Shown: positions 1 through 10,507, counted from the stretch's first letter. The stretch: DNA of 64,000 nucleotides from Serripes groenlandicus (GCA_031761405.1 JASEVX010000099.1:248001-312000); one strand, 5' to 3'. The notes: generated from the letters alone by a model not told the origin. Made by a program: numbers and translations.

Positions 1-1195
1 GAATTTCTTTCATTTACACGCTTACTGCATACAACAAAATAATAGAAACTGTTTTGAATTAATAGAAATATATATTGACTTCATTTGGGTTTTCAGCATA
101 AACATTTTCAAATCAGAAAATAGAATTGCGTGAAGGTATCAACCCCAATTGAATTTAGCCTGGTCATTTTACACACTTTCTCCTAATTGTTTGAGTGTCT
201 GCATAAACTTAACAATTATTCTTTTGTAAAAAAAACCCCAAACATATTAGATTTCTTTCGGCGTGAGATCGGATTATTTAGCCAATTCTGAGCAAGATAA
301 CAATCGGGTGTCTCCGGCCATCTCACGGAAGATACCGAATTTCGTTTAACATGCACAACTTATCTACTGAATCAAAACCATAAATATTTGTGTTTCCAAA
401 GGCATGATTTCAACAGGAACTGCGTAATTACGAAGATATTTACACATGATATTATGTTAAGTAATCAGTATAATAATTATCTATGTAGAAAATACTAGAA
501 ATCATGAAATGAAAAAAAAAAAAAAAACCTGACAATGTACTTTACATCCTCTTTTATTCCTCCTAATCTGCTAAAAATAATATTACTGGACTTTCCCCCG
601 CAATGGTTTAGTGTGTTAATAACTCCGTCTCCTGCTTTAAACACCACTTAATACAAGAAAGCGAACACAGTATGTCAGGATCAGTCTACTAATTCATGTA
701 GTCTCATCCTTACACAAATACACTACTAAGAATAATTGATAATGTAGCACAATTTGATACTTACGCTACCTTAAGAGTGACATTTTAGCAGCATAATGTC
801 AGCAGGAGAAGGGTTGTTATTATTTTATATTTTTGTATTTCTGTTTTGTTCTTTTGTCTTTTTTCTCTCTCTCTCTCTCACATTGTTTTCTCCATATGAA
901 TTCTGTATACAGCCTGGTATCACTTTACGTAAACATGTAGGATAATTACCTCATATCACATTTAACATAAAATTTGAAACTTTGAGTAGGAATTGTGGAA
1001 CTATTTTACAGTGCGCCCTCCTTTTCTTTTTGGCGGTTGTACGGTCAACATCCGGTGAAAACGTTTCGGTCGCGATAGACGGTTAAATTGCTTCGCGTAT
1101 ATACAGATTGACTTAACATGTGTAAGTTTTCTTTAAATGAACTATCAAGCTCAATACCAATCAGGCCTATTTTTAAAGTACACATTTTCCAAATT
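1..1195. other. A/T-rich non-coding stretch, no gene seen
   Basis: No open frame of note, RNA gene or recognised repeat. It contains a 16-base A run (512-527) and a short CT microsatellite (864-879). Confidence 0.6.
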
Positions 1196-1430
1196 GGCCG
1201 TCTCAAGAGAAAACCAACATTGTGTGGACTGCGCGTAAAGAATCGACACGGATCAGCCTAAGCATACCGCACAGGCTAACCCGGACAGACACTTTTCGCC
1301 TCATGTAAACACCTCTTTCCCCCTAAGACGGAATGTGTTGGACCGGATCAGTCTGCGCGGACTGCGCAGGTTTGTCTGGATCGATGCATTACGCAGATGC
1401 CATAATGTTGGTTTTCTCGCGGGACGGCTC
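1196..1430 (+). mobile_element. MITE family A, full copy
   Basis: Non-autonomous DNA element. The ends are imperfect inverted repeats of about 70 bp: the left end reads GGCCGTCTCAAGAGAAAACC and the right end is the complement of GAGCCGTCCCGCGAGAAAAC. The interior has the family landmarks TATCGACMCGGATCAGCCT, TTTTCGCCTCMTGT and GACGGAATGTGT. AAATT occurs directly on both sides (1191-1195 and 1431-1435), a likely target duplication. No coding capacity. Confidence 0.82.
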
Positions 1431-1447
1431 AAATTATACTTTGAACT

Positions 1448-1676
1448 ATAATTTCAACCAATTTGCAGTGAAGCATAATTCCAACAAAATGAACTCTCCA
1501 GAAAAATGTCAACCAATTGAAACTCTACAGACTAATTTCAACCAATTTACAATGTACAATGAGATATAATTCAAACCAATTGAACTCTACAGAAAAATGT
1601 CAACCAATTGAAACTCTACAGACTAATTTCAACCAATTTACAATGTACAATAAGATATAATTCAAACCAATTGACG
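1448..1676. repeat. 91-bp tandem duplication (about 2.5 units)
   Basis: The segment containing GAACTCTMCAGAAAAATG, then AACTCTACAGACTAATTTC and AATTTACAATGTACAAT, recurs with a 91-bp period (1491 and 1582). It abuts the right end of the family A MITE and also carries the shorter motif TTTCAACCAATT. The 78-aa frame running across it is a by-product of the repeat. Confidence 0.8.
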
Positions 1677-1944
1677 GTCACCATGAACGCAATTTAATGG
1701 GGAGGTGCTGTGCGACTCCTGGTATTTCTGCAGTTCATTTTAACTAAATTTTAATATCTATTAGCTATTTCAAATTATATATTTTATTTTACAATACTAT
1801 TCACGATACATTGGAAGATTGATATTAATTATAAATACAATTTTCATTAATTAGACCCCTACACGTACATTGATTTTCACGCTTACTGTATGAAACTTCC
1901 TTTGAGTGATTGCCTCATGAAAATAGCCAAGTCATATTATTTTG

Positions 1945-2170
1945 GTTGTTTGTTTTATTGGGGTTTTACGCCGTTTTCAACATTGTTTCAGTTATATCAC
2001 GGAGAAAGTTTACTTACTCGTGTTCCCTGGGTTAACACACCAGTTCTAGGCTAGGAAATGTGCCATGCCCATGGCCACTTCACTATGACCTATGACCCGC
2101 GACTGGGGATCGAACCCGGAACGCCCGGTTTCAAATCCTAAACTTTAACCACTCGACCACGGCGGATTCC
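1945..2170 (-). mobile_element. SINE family F, near full length
   Basis: tRNA-derived SINE read on the minus strand. The head at 2100-2170 has a B-box-like GGGTTCGATCCCC and an A-box-like TGGTCGAGTGG. The body contains the complement of GGCACATTTCC, and the tail runs through the complement of ACGGCGTAAAACCCCAATAAA. The same order is seen at 31613 and 44623. A remote relation to tRNA-Leu/Ser-type heads is possible but not resolved. Confidence 0.8.
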
Positions 2171-2340
2171 ACACATCATATGAAAACCAACCCACAGGTC
2201 ATTGCGATCAGCGAAGATCAAACACTGTGTAAGTCTCCCTAGCAGTCTGATCGGGACCTTCGCTGTTAACCATCTCGTCGGACAAGGGTCATTGAAGCTT
2301 TTGACCAAACGTGATGGCCAACAACTGACTTTACACATAT

Positions 2341-2590
2341 GATCCGTCCCACGAGAAAACAAACACTATGGCCTTTGCGTAAAGTATCGACCCGGATCAG
2401 CCTAAGCAAGCCGCTCAGGCTTACCCGGATGGATAGACACTTTTCGCCTCCTGTGGGATTTCTGTTTCAATACCTCTATCCCCCTGGACGGAATGTGTCG
2501 GCCCAGATCAGTCTGCGCGGATTGCGCAGGCTGATCTGGGTCGATACATTACGAAAAGGTTACAATGTTGGTTTTTATCGCGGGACGGCT
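2341..2590 (+). mobile_element. MITE family A, full copy
   Basis: Begins GATCCGTCCCACGAGAAAAC and ends CGCGGGACGGCTC, with the whole family interior between. The 114-aa frame across it is the recurring spurious family A peptide. Confidence 0.82.
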
Positions 2591-2592
2591 CA

Positions 2593-3018
2593 ATTGTGCA
2601 ATTGGTTCGTGTTAAACGATTTCTTCGAACTATATCATGTTCGAGTTATCGCGAGTCCATTATATATTATTGTGCATGTTTAGTTGAGCGTTAAGATAAC
2701 TTGTCTTTGAATGGTATCATTAATTCACTCTTTGGCCACAAAATACTGCATGTTTAAGGAGGACCCCTTTGTACATGTATATGATTTCGAGGTCCTATCT
2801 TACATAGGGGAGGGGAATACCATCTTTTCCAACATACGTCTTCTCTTTAGGTTTCAGTATCATTAAACATTCCCCGTGATGATAATATTTACGAACCGGT
2901 AACTTTACTTTCTCAAGCGCCGTAGAAACATCTGAGATGCGTCAAACCTGGCTTTCATATTTCCTCCTACAATACGCAAGGGACTCACAATTGATTCATA
3001 CCCAACACTGTTGTCACC
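2593..3018. other. No recognised feature
   Basis: A/T-rich DNA with no gene, tRNA or family repeat that I can identify. Confidence 0.5.
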
Positions 3019-3245
3019 GCTTCGTTGGCGTAATGGTAGAGCGTCAGCCTCGGGTGCGGGAGGTCGCGGGTTAAAAAAATGTAGTAATGGCTTTCCGTCC
3101 GTGGCGCCCAGGGTTGTGGGGTAAGCATTACGACCGACTCGCTGGTGTTAGGATAAATGGACCAGTAGAACTGGTAACTTTCACAGGAAACGCCGTGATA
3201 TAACTGAAATAGTGTTGAAAGCGGCGTTAAACACCAAACAATCAA
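3019..3245 (+). mobile_element. SINE family G, full length
   Basis: tRNA-like head with GGCGTAATGGTAGAGCGTCAG (A-box region) and a damaged B-box at GGTCGCGGGTTAAAAA. The body has GTAATGGC, GGGTTGTGGGG, CATTACGACCGACT and GGACCAGTAGAACTGGTAAC. The tail has ACGCCGTGATATAACTGAAA and GGCGTTAAACACCAAACAATC. This copy defines family G in the window. Confidence 0.83.
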
Positions 3246-3798
3246 CCTATCAAATGTTGTCAACAGTTTAAGTTTTGAGCACAGTTCCTTGACTCAATTC
3301 TACAATATCAACCGATCCGAGGAAACAACACTTTCGAATGTGTTCGAATGTGTCCGCATCCACGTGTTCGAGCAATTCTCTTATTGTCACTGAAAACATT
3401 TGTGCCAATCCAAAGTAAACATCCTTGGACCGTATTTTAATCCATCCTTCAGATCTAAATTAATCAAATGTATTTCATCCCCCACAGTGACTGGCCGCTG
3501 CTTCGTTCGCCCTATTGACATCGACGATGCTTCCAAAGATAAGGGAATTCTCAGTTATTCAATCACCTTGATTCGGCTAACACATGCCCGATTGCTTGGT
3601 GTGTTTCGACTGTCTGAATATGCGCTTGCAAATGATTGGTTCAGTTATCTGCCAATTGCATTTAGAATTGAATGTTTAAGCATGATTCAGTTTTGATAAA
3701 AGCGCGTATTATATGGCCTCGACCTCTCTGGTTTACGAGTACTGATTGAATGTGAACCGAACGACACGTGTTAGGAAAGATTTTGTGGCAAATACAGA
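3246..3798. other. No recognised feature
   Basis: The open frame at 3400-3696 (98 aa) resembles nothing I know and shows no domain motif. I treat the interval as non-coding. Confidence 0.45.
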
Positions 3799-3985
3799 TT
3801 AACCCTTTACCAAAAATAAAAACAAATCTGAATCAAACGAGTTTGAAATCATCGAGGAAAGTTAATAACATTGTGACAAAAAAAGCAATTGTTTGTTTTG
3901 ATAAATTTCTTCTTTTCTCACAATGTTTTCAATAGTTGTCAGCTACAGAGACATCAGAAAGCGTCTGCATGTGGGAAAGGGTTAA
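3799..3985 (-). mobile_element. MITE family B, diverged copy
   Basis: Flanked by TTAA at both ends (3799-3802 and 3982-3985). Left end CCCTTTACC, right end GTGGGAAAGGG. Interior landmarks are AACATTGTGACAAAA and CAATGTTTTCAATAG. The TTAA target and CCC-starting ends fit a piggyBac-type non-autonomous element. Confidence 0.75.
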
Positions 3986-4125
3986 GATCCGTTTCTGCAC
4001 CAATTCTGATTCGTCTAAACCAATATACACTGTCCTGTTGGTGTTGGTACCCTCGCACTCGGCATTAATGCCATTTGGCGAGCAGTACACGGTCAGAAAC
4101 TTCCTGGGTACCTCTATGACTATTT

Positions 4126-4674
4126 GAGACGTCCCTCGAGAAAACCAACAGTATGGCATCTGCGTAAGGTATCGACCAAGATCAGCCTGCGCAGTCCGCG
4201 CAGACTGATCCAGGCCGACACATTCCGTCTCAGGGGAATAGAGGTATAGAGTAATGATTCCTGAAACAGAAAATCCAGAGAACGAGAAAAGTGTCTAACC
4301 GGGCAAGCCTGCGCGGCATGCTTATGCTGATCCGGGTCGATACTTTACGCAGAGTCCACAATGTTGATTTCTGCCGAGCCCCTGTAGCTCAGTCGGTAAC
4401 GACGCGGGCTGTCAATCCAGGGGTTGTGAGTTCGAATCCCGGCTCGGCCAACTTTCTTTCCGACGATTGACAAAAGTCAATGCGACATGCGTCATTCGTC
4501 TTCCACCAATGGGCTAACTCTATGTGGAAAAGTTGCTTAGGAAGATTGTTGTGTGAAGTACTGGTGTGAGAAAACCAGGAAATGCATGAGTAGGTAAACT
4601 GGCCGCCGTGATATAACTGAGAAATTGTTAAAAACGGAGTTAAACCCCAATCAATCAATGTCGCGGGACGGCTC
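4126..4674 (-). mobile_element. MITE family A, split by a SINE E insertion
   Basis: Left part 4126-4375 begins GAGACGTCCCTCGAGAAAAC. The last 15 bp (TCGCGGGACGGCTC) reappear at 4660-4674 after SINE E. TATT lies close to both outer ends. The SINE is therefore younger than this MITE. Confidence 0.82.
4376..4659 (+). mobile_element. SINE family E, full length, inserted in a family A MITE
   Basis: tRNA-like head with A-box TAGCTCAGTCGGTAACGACG and B-box GAGTTCGAATCCCGG. The body has CCAACTTTCTTTCCGACG, GCGACATGCGTCATTCGTC and GGCTAACTCTATGTGG. The tail is GTTAAACCCCAATCAATCAAT. It has a Pol III-type internal promoter and no protein. The 89-aa minus-strand frame across it is a repeat artefact. 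Confidence 0.87.
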
Positions 4675-5059
4675 TATTGACGATAAACGCAGATCCTGAT
4701 AAGACTGCACAGTTGTGCATATTGCTGTGGATGCAAACTTGTCACAAGGACGAAAAGGGTATATTTCCTTAGGGTTCGAAGAGAGCAAATTAAAATGTTT
4801 TGTCTCTATTACTTTCTATTTTTAGTCCAGTTACAGTCGGATTAGTATGCAGTATGTGTAGGGACATAGCTCCCTGGTATGTGTAACAAGTGTTTTGGGG
4901 TTAATTTTATCCAGATGAATGCATTATCTCCGTATCTTTTCTCATTTACACATTCCCACGTGTAGACGCATCATTTTGAATCTTTATAAGCCGACCTTAA
5001 TTAACAACGTTTTCTTTTTGACATACTGTAGTGTCTGGATGTGGTGGCAAGACATGATT
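4675..5059. other. No recognised feature
   Basis: Unique-looking A/T-rich sequence. A short K-like motif (TGATAAGACTGCAC) is near 4696, but no full K unit is present. Confidence 0.45.
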
Positions 5060-5132
5060 GCCCGGTTAGCTCAGTTGGTTAGAGCACCAAACTAGTGATA
5101 TGGGGGTCGTGGGTTCGAGCCCCACATCGGGA
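5060..5132 (+). tRNA. tRNA-Thr(AGT)-like sequence, possibly a pseudogene
   Basis: 73 nt fold as a cloverleaf by eye. The acceptor arm is GCCCGGT against ATCGGGA, with a mismatch at the first pair. The D arm is GCTC/GAGC. The anticodon loop is CTAGTGA (anticodon AGT). The T arm is GTGGG-TTCGAGC-CCCAC. A-box and B-box fit Pol III promoters, and a T4 stretch at 5137-5140 could terminate. The anticodon stem has an internal A-A mismatch, so it may be a decayed gene or a free SINE head. No SINE body follows. Confidence 0.55.
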
Positions 5133-5211
5133 GGACATTTTACCCCTCTTATGTTACTTTAATACTATATTCAATAAAACCTATATTCAATAATACTATT
5201 TTAATTAATAG

Positions 5212-5350
5212 AGCTTTTCTATATTTGCATAGATGTTTTCAAAGTCGTCAAACTACTTTTGCAGAACATGATTTTTGGAAGCATTTTCAAAATCGCTAAG
5301 AAACAACAATCCCTTCTTTTGTCGCGCTAATTTCAACTTTTAACAGTAAT
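5212..5350. mobile_element. Degenerate family B remnant
   Basis: Contains GATGTTTTCAAAGTCGTC, TTTTCAAAATCG and CCTTCTTTTGTC in family order, without recognisable TTAA ends. Confidence 0.45.
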
Positions 5351-5363
5351 GAAACCATATATG

Positions 5364-5550
5364 TTAACCCTTTCCCTCATACGACAATTCTGCAGCAGAC
5401 GACTTTGAACATCATTTGTCAAAAAATAGAAACTCTCTATAACTGAATAGATAACCTATGACTAAGCAATTTCTTCTTTTGTCACTATGTTTTCAAAAAG
5501 CCGTCTGCTGCAGAGGCGTCAGAAAGTGCCTATATGAGGAAAAGGGTTAA
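5364..5550 (-). mobile_element. MITE family B, TTAA-flanked
   Basis: TTAACCCTTTCCCTCATACG to GAGGAAAAGGGTTAA, with TTAA at 5364-5367 and 5547-5550. It has CTGCAGCAGACGACTTTGAA on the left and AGCCGTCTGCTGCAGAGGCG on the right. The central hairpin core is largely deleted, which shortens it to 187 bp against the usual 230. Confidence 0.83.
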
Positions 5551-5612
5551 AGCGGTTCCATAGTTTTACATAGATGATTTCAAAATCGACTCCTGCAGAG
5601 TTGTTATAGCAA
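5551..5612. mobile_element. Family B end fragment
   Basis: TTTTACATAGATGATTTCAA, CTCCTGCAGAGTTGTTATA and AAAGGGATAA follow the right-end pattern of family B directly after the intact copy. Probably the end of an older copy. Confidence 0.45.
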
Positions 5613-6056
5613 AGGGATAAAAGGGTTCAGTGCATTACCATATTATTTTTTCTGCGTGTGCATCTGCATCAAATCAGGGCATACAATTACACCTCATATT
5701 TCTTTGATTTCATTGGAGTTGAATTTAGCCAATCATATCATCGAACAACTCTGACTCAAAACGGTCTAAATGCAGGGTATCATGACCCTGACATTGCCGT
5801 CTATATACTACCGTTAAAGATACTGCAAATTATACAGCTAAATTAAAGCTATGCTATTGTCTGGCCATTCATAATATTCACCGTGTTTCATGTAAAACAA
5901 CCCTAATTTCTTGATGATATATATAAGTAAAATATATGAGAAATAAAAGTGTTTGAACTAAAGAGATTGCAATTAAACATTGGCAATCTCTTGTTCTAAG
6001 CATCAGGTGAAATGGAATCGCTGTCGTTTTTTAACATTTTACCTTCCAGTAAAATG
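5613..6056. other. No recognised feature
   Basis: Contains a 62-aa open frame (5658-5846) without recognisable similarity, and an imperfect inverted AGAGATTGC/GCAATCTCT pair near 5963-5994. Confidence 0.4.
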
Positions 6057-6063
6057 AAATATC

Positions 6064-6376
6064 TACGGTGGCACAGAGGTGACATGGGTACGTTTTTATT
6101 TATCTCGTGCGCACGACATACTAAGTCGAGCGCACTAGATACAACTTAGTCACTCGTGCGCACGACTTAGTAACTCGTGCGCACGACATAGTATCTCATT
6201 CGCACGACTTAGTATCTCGTGCGCACGACATAGTATATCGTGCGCATTGACTTAGTAACTCGTGCGCACGACATAGTAACTCGTGCGAACGACTTTATTA
6301 TCTCGTGCGCACGACTTAGTATGTCGTGCGCACGAGATAAATAAAAACATACACATGTCACCTCTGTGCCACCGTA
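6064..6376. mobile_element. TIR element filled with a CGTGCGCACG palindromic satellite
   Basis: Ends are near-perfect inverted repeats: TACGGTGGCACAGAGGTGAC and its complement at 6357-6376. The inverted match continues inward across TTTTTATTTATCTCGTGCGC, to about 60 bp in total. The interior is a ~21-bp array of (A)CTCGTGCGCACGACTTAGT units, each built round the palindrome CGTGCGCACG. AAATATC flanks both sides (6057-6063 and 6376-6382), a likely 7-8 bp target duplication. No coding capacity. Confidence 0.8.
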
Positions 6377-6382
6377 AATATC

Positions 6383-6810
6383 CGCTGATACTTAAACTGA
6401 AAGATAATCCGCTTGACAACACCGATCCGTATTAAGATAAAACATCCTTAATAGGCTCGGCGATGTCCGTATAAGTTCGATTGATATCGGTATTGTTCGT
6501 GGGTCTGTAGGTCAGGTTTTCTAACCCGATATCTAACGACTTTGGACGGAAATCAACGAGCCTTTGTTTATTATACTGTTAACGAATACCGATCTAGTAC
6601 GGAAATCGCCGAACCTATCAAGGACGTTTGACATAATATAATGTACTTTACTTTAAACAGATTTATTAATTGAGCCTAGTGACACGACCGTGAGCCTTAT
6701 GAAGATAACAAATTATTGGCAATAAGGATAACACTGAACCATTTCGCATATAACCTTGCGCCAAATGCCAATCGAATGGTTATGCAACTGATTGACAATA
6801 GGAATTGACT
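6383..6810. other. No recognised feature
   Basis: Mixed-composition DNA without gene, tRNA or family repeat. Confidence 0.4.
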
Positions 6811-7040
6811 GTTAGGGTTAAACGCCGTTTTACTCCAATGTTTCAGTCATGTCACGGCGGCCTAGCGTTCTCACATTTGTGCTCCAGACAACAGTCTGTC
6901 CTATCAACTTGCTGCCTTTCCACACAGACTATTAGCTAATTGCTGCAAGACGTATGTCGCAGGTAGCATTGACCTTTATCGAACGTCAGAAAGAATGCTG
7001 GCCGAGCAGGGGTTCGAAATCACAACCCTTTGATTGACTG
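6811..7040 (-). mobile_element. SINE family E, diverged
   Basis: Minus-strand copy. The tail complement GGTTAAACGCCGTTTTA is at 6815, the body (CACGGCGGCC, TTGCTGCCTTTCCACA) follows, and the head ends with GGGGTTCGAAATCACAA. It is clearly older than the copies at 4376 or 40250. Confidence 0.65.
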
Positions 7041-7307
7041 AATGTTATTGTACGAAGTAGCCTTGACTAGCGAAGATGATTGTTTGTATGCATAATACGA
7101 CCTTGTAACAATGGCACTGTAAAATGAGATGCATGGCAAAAAAAGGAAGAATGTTTCTGGATCTTTATTGCACATTTATCTGAAGATATCATATTATTAA
7201 CACAAATATTCAGTCAAATCACAGCTCCCTTTCTTTTTCCGTCTCTCCTCGTTTCAAATCTTCTTCCGATCATATTTTCTAATCTTAACCTTCTTTAGAG
7301 TATATAT

Positions 7308-7556
7308 CATCCTCGGTACCCAGGCTATTCATAAACTATGTGATACCCTGGGCAAATTGGCTAGCGAATTTTTGTAAAGCATGCGCCACGATTTCCTCCG
7401 TAACAACACTGTAATTTTAGTATCGCAAAAGGTTTATGTCATGCGGTCAATCAAAAGGCTGCATTTCATCTGATAAATTATTCATGAGTACGAGATTTGT
7501 ACAGCCAATTTGCCCAGGGTATCATATATTTTATGAATAGCCTGGGTACCGAGGAT
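7308..7556. mobile_element. MITE with ~50-bp inverted ends and 10-bp flanking duplication
   Basis: The left end ATCCTCGGTACCCAGGCTAT and the right end ATAGCCTGGGTACCGAGGAT are exact complements. Pairing continues through GATACCCTGGGCAAATTGGC and GCCAATTTGCCCAGGGTATC. GAGTATATAT flanks both sides (7298-7307 and 7557-7566). Long TIRs plus a 9-10-bp duplication suggest a Mutator-like non-autonomous element. No transposase inside. Confidence 0.78.
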
Positions 7557-7837
7557 GAGTATATATATAAAGTAGCATTTATATCAAGACTACATGATAT
7601 AGATACATAAACAAGGTAGAACATCTTCAGTCCGGATTGAAGTTTAAACATGTATTTAGAATTATTTTATCGTATGTATTGTGACATGCGTTTTGTATAC
7701 ACTGTTGGAAATTAAAAAAAAAGAATTCAACCTAAAGCCTTTTGAAGTCCTTTACATGAGACATTTGATTGATACAAATAATGTTTCTAGTCATCTTAAT
7801 ATTAAGCCATTCGTGAATTATTTTCATGACAGTTTCG

Positions 7838-8313
7838 GTGTGTGTATACCACGTGACTTTGACGTCTCAGATGCTACGGCGGACATTAATATTTTAGTAC
7901 CAAAGGTAACTTTTTTATTTCTTCATCATGTTTAGTGAAACATGGCGCAGTCTACGCCGCTTACAGAGCCCTATCTCCGGTTTTTCAACGGAGTTTGATC
8001 AGTGGTTTAGTTTCTTTAAACACTTCGATGAACCTTTCCTCAAAATGTATTAATATCGCCGACAACAGGAGCATTATCAAAACTGGATTTTGAGAACAGA
8101 TTCGTCGAAGTGTTTGAAAAAAGTAGACCACCAATCAAACTCCTGTAAAAAAAACCGGAGATAGGACATTGTAAGCGGCGTAGACTGCGCCATGTTTCAT
8201 TAAAAAGGGTGAAGAAATAAAACAGTTACCATTGTTTTTACATTCTTATCAAGAGCAATTGTTGCTGTCTGACCATGCAAATATGACGTAAAAAGTCACG
8301 TGGTATACACACA
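7838..8313. mobile_element. Foldback element with arms of about 200 bp
   Basis: The left arm starts GTGTGTGTATACCACGTGAC and the right arm ends with its near complement GTCACGTGGTATACACACAC. Further paired blocks are GAAACATGGCGCAGTCTACG with its complement near 8180-8205, CCTATCTCCGGTTTTT with AAAAACCGGAGATAGG, and AAACACTTCGATGAA with TTCGTCGAAGTGTTT. The unpaired centre is short (about 8050-8095). The 84-aa frame at 7681-7935 runs into its left arm and is not supported as a gene. Confidence 0.75.
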
Positions 8314-8798
8314 CTGAGTTTGCTCTGACGATATTCACTGTGAACAATTAAAAAGTATAAACCACTGACTAGTATTTCATTGACAGGAATATAATGATAA
8401 GACGTAGAATGTTATTTAAATGGTTGAAGGTGGCGTAAAACACCATGCGGACAATTAATTAAAGTAACCGAGTACCATAGGTCAATTTTCTAATGAGTTT
8501 GGCTATCTAATATATTCAATTCAATATATTTTTTTTCTCCCAGTGTTTCAATTTTAACTTATTTTTACAGTAAGTAAATTATTGAGCGCCCAAAATGACC
8601 TCAGTTGTCGACGGGCCTTAAAACACCATTCGTTCATTTTCTCCCAGTTTGTTCAAGAATAAAAACCAAGAGATATATAAAAATCAGCAATACATACGGT
8701 GAAACAGAATGACACACACATATATATATATATATTTACATAACAGGATATGGGACAACACTCTTTTGTGTTTGTTTTTACATTTTTTACATATAAAT
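8314..8798. other. Unique DNA with a SINE-tail-like scrap and a TA microsatellite
   Basis: At 8579-8631 GAGCGCCCAAAATGACCTCA and CGGGCCTTAAAACACCATTC resemble a mollusc SINE tail; a relative lies at 42903-42955. (TA)n is at about 8721-8736. Confidence 0.4.
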
Positions 8799-9051
8799 GA
8801 GCCGTTTCACGAGAAAACCAACATTATTGACTCTTCGTAATGTATCGACCCAGATCAGCCTGCGCAGTCAAAGCAGGCTTATCCGGGCCGACACATTTCG
8901 TCTCAGGGGTATAGAGTAATAACTCCTGAAACAGAAAATCCACAGGAGGCGAACACTGTCTGTTCGGTTTAGCCTTCGCGGCAGGCTTATGCTGATCCGA
9001 GTCGATACTTTACGCAAAGTCAATAATGTAGGGTTTCTCGTGGAACGGCTC
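8799..9051 (-). mobile_element. MITE family A, full copy with AAAT duplication
   Basis: GAGCCGTTTCACGAGAAAAC to CGTGGAACGGCTC. AAAT flanks both sides (8795-8798 and 9052-9055). The interior is complete in the minus orientation. Confidence 0.85.
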
Positions 9052-9344
9052 AAATCGATATGCTGTTTATAAACCCAACGACCAATCAGCAGTGAGATCC
9101 GTGACGCCTACACAATGTCTATGACTTTGATGTTTCGTTTTTCATATGTTATTTACTCAATGAACATTACAAAGTATGTCAGACAAGGGGTCTTAATTCA
9201 ATTAATAAAATGTTCTAATCTGGTTTCTGAAATAGAAGATAGCATACGACCTTCCAAATTCAGAAAATTACATTTTCGGCCGAAGTTGTTTACGAAACAG
9301 ACGACTTGCAATATCCGATAACAATAATTCTTTCATTGATGATT

Positions 9345-9585
9345 TGCACCGCTTTCAACAATTGTTCAGTTATATAACGGCGTTTCCCGGGTAGCCTACC
9401 AGTACTACTGGTCCATTTAACCTGACACCAATCAGTCATTCGTAATGCTAACTCCGCAACCCTGAGCGCACAAGGAGGGCAGCCATTACTACCATTTTTA
9501 AAGTATTTGGTATGATCCGGCCGGTGATCGAACCCGCGACCTTACAAATCCGAGGCGGACGCTCTACCACTACACCTGGAGGCGG
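9345..9585 (-). mobile_element. SINE family G
   Basis: The minus-strand tail CACCGCTTTCAACAATTGTT, body (CAGTACTACTGGTCCATTTA, CGTAATGCTAACTCCGCAAC) and tRNA-like head (GGTGATCGAACCCGCGACC, GCGGACGCTCTACCACTA) are all present. Confidence 0.8.
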
Positions 9586-9883
9586 TGTACAGATAATTAA
9601 AGGGAGACACTAGATAAATACAGCAACAAGTTGTTTTGTCTTTTGGAGTATGTGTTGTGTGAATAGTAAACATTAATTAACTTAATTCGTTCAAGCTATA
9701 TTATCCCAGCTAAAATGCCTCTAAACCATGTTGAGATATTTAATATTCAATTTCTTTCTTGTCACATTCTATTACTGAATAAAAAGGATCTGTTGGAACT
9801 CCTTTGCTTTAAAGTATATGTGTTGCATAACTATTACAATCAAAGAAAAAACTGAACTCTTCTTCACTGATTTAAATACCTGG

Positions 9884-10114
9884 TTAAAAACCCTTTCCCA
9901 CATAAAACAATTCTGCAGAAGACGACTTTGAAAACATTTAGACAAAAATATGGAAAATCTATTTAAATGAATATGTAACTATTGAAGAAAGTTGAAAACA
10001 TCGTGGCAAAAGGAGAAATTGCTCGTTACGAGCAATTTATCCTTTTGTCACGCTCTTTTCAAAAGACGTCTGCTGCAGAGGCGTCAGAAAGCGTCTATAT
10101 ATGGAAAAGGGTTA
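9884..10114 (-). mobile_element. MITE family B
   Basis: TTAAAAACCCTTTCCCACAT to GGAAAAGGGTTA. The central hairpin GAAATTGCTCGTTACGAGCA lies near 10015-10037. The left end carries CTGCAGAAGACGAC and the right end TCTGCTGCAGAGGCGTC. Confidence 0.8.
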
Positions 10115-10507
10115 CATTCTTGGCAGAACATGTTATTTCGATCTTTGAATAAATGTATAATCTTTTCAGTAACAATATCGGTTGAAAATGATCTATAATT
10201 TGACAACGTTTTCTTTAATACACAGGAAAGATAGTTATTGAGTTAAGTTTCGGGAGTCTTTGCCTGTAAAAGTATTTTATTCCTTGTGTAAAAACTGTCA
10301 AACTATGGAATCGCACGCTGATCTGGTTGTTCGCTGGTCGCTTAAGCTCGAAATGTCGGAGGTCGGGTTTCGGCTTGCCACGCTAATTTGCTAGGAGACA
10401 GTTACAATGTTCTAACAACCAGGATACGCTCTTTCCTTCTTATCAAGATCCATGTCTTGAACAGACAGTGGCTCGAATGTGTAAGATTTATTAACAAAAC
10501 AGTGACG
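10115..10507. other. No recognised feature
   Basis: Only a weak K-like motif (CGCACGCTGATCTGGTTGTT) near 10313. Confidence 0.4.

Noticed and set aside
2339..2683. 114-aa frame with a start near the MITE end
   Set aside because: Family A pseudo-peptide extended by chance.
4389..4658. 89-aa minus frame repeated at 36643, 40266 and other places
   Set aside because: Antisense reading of SINE E; the apparent conservation is repeat copy number.
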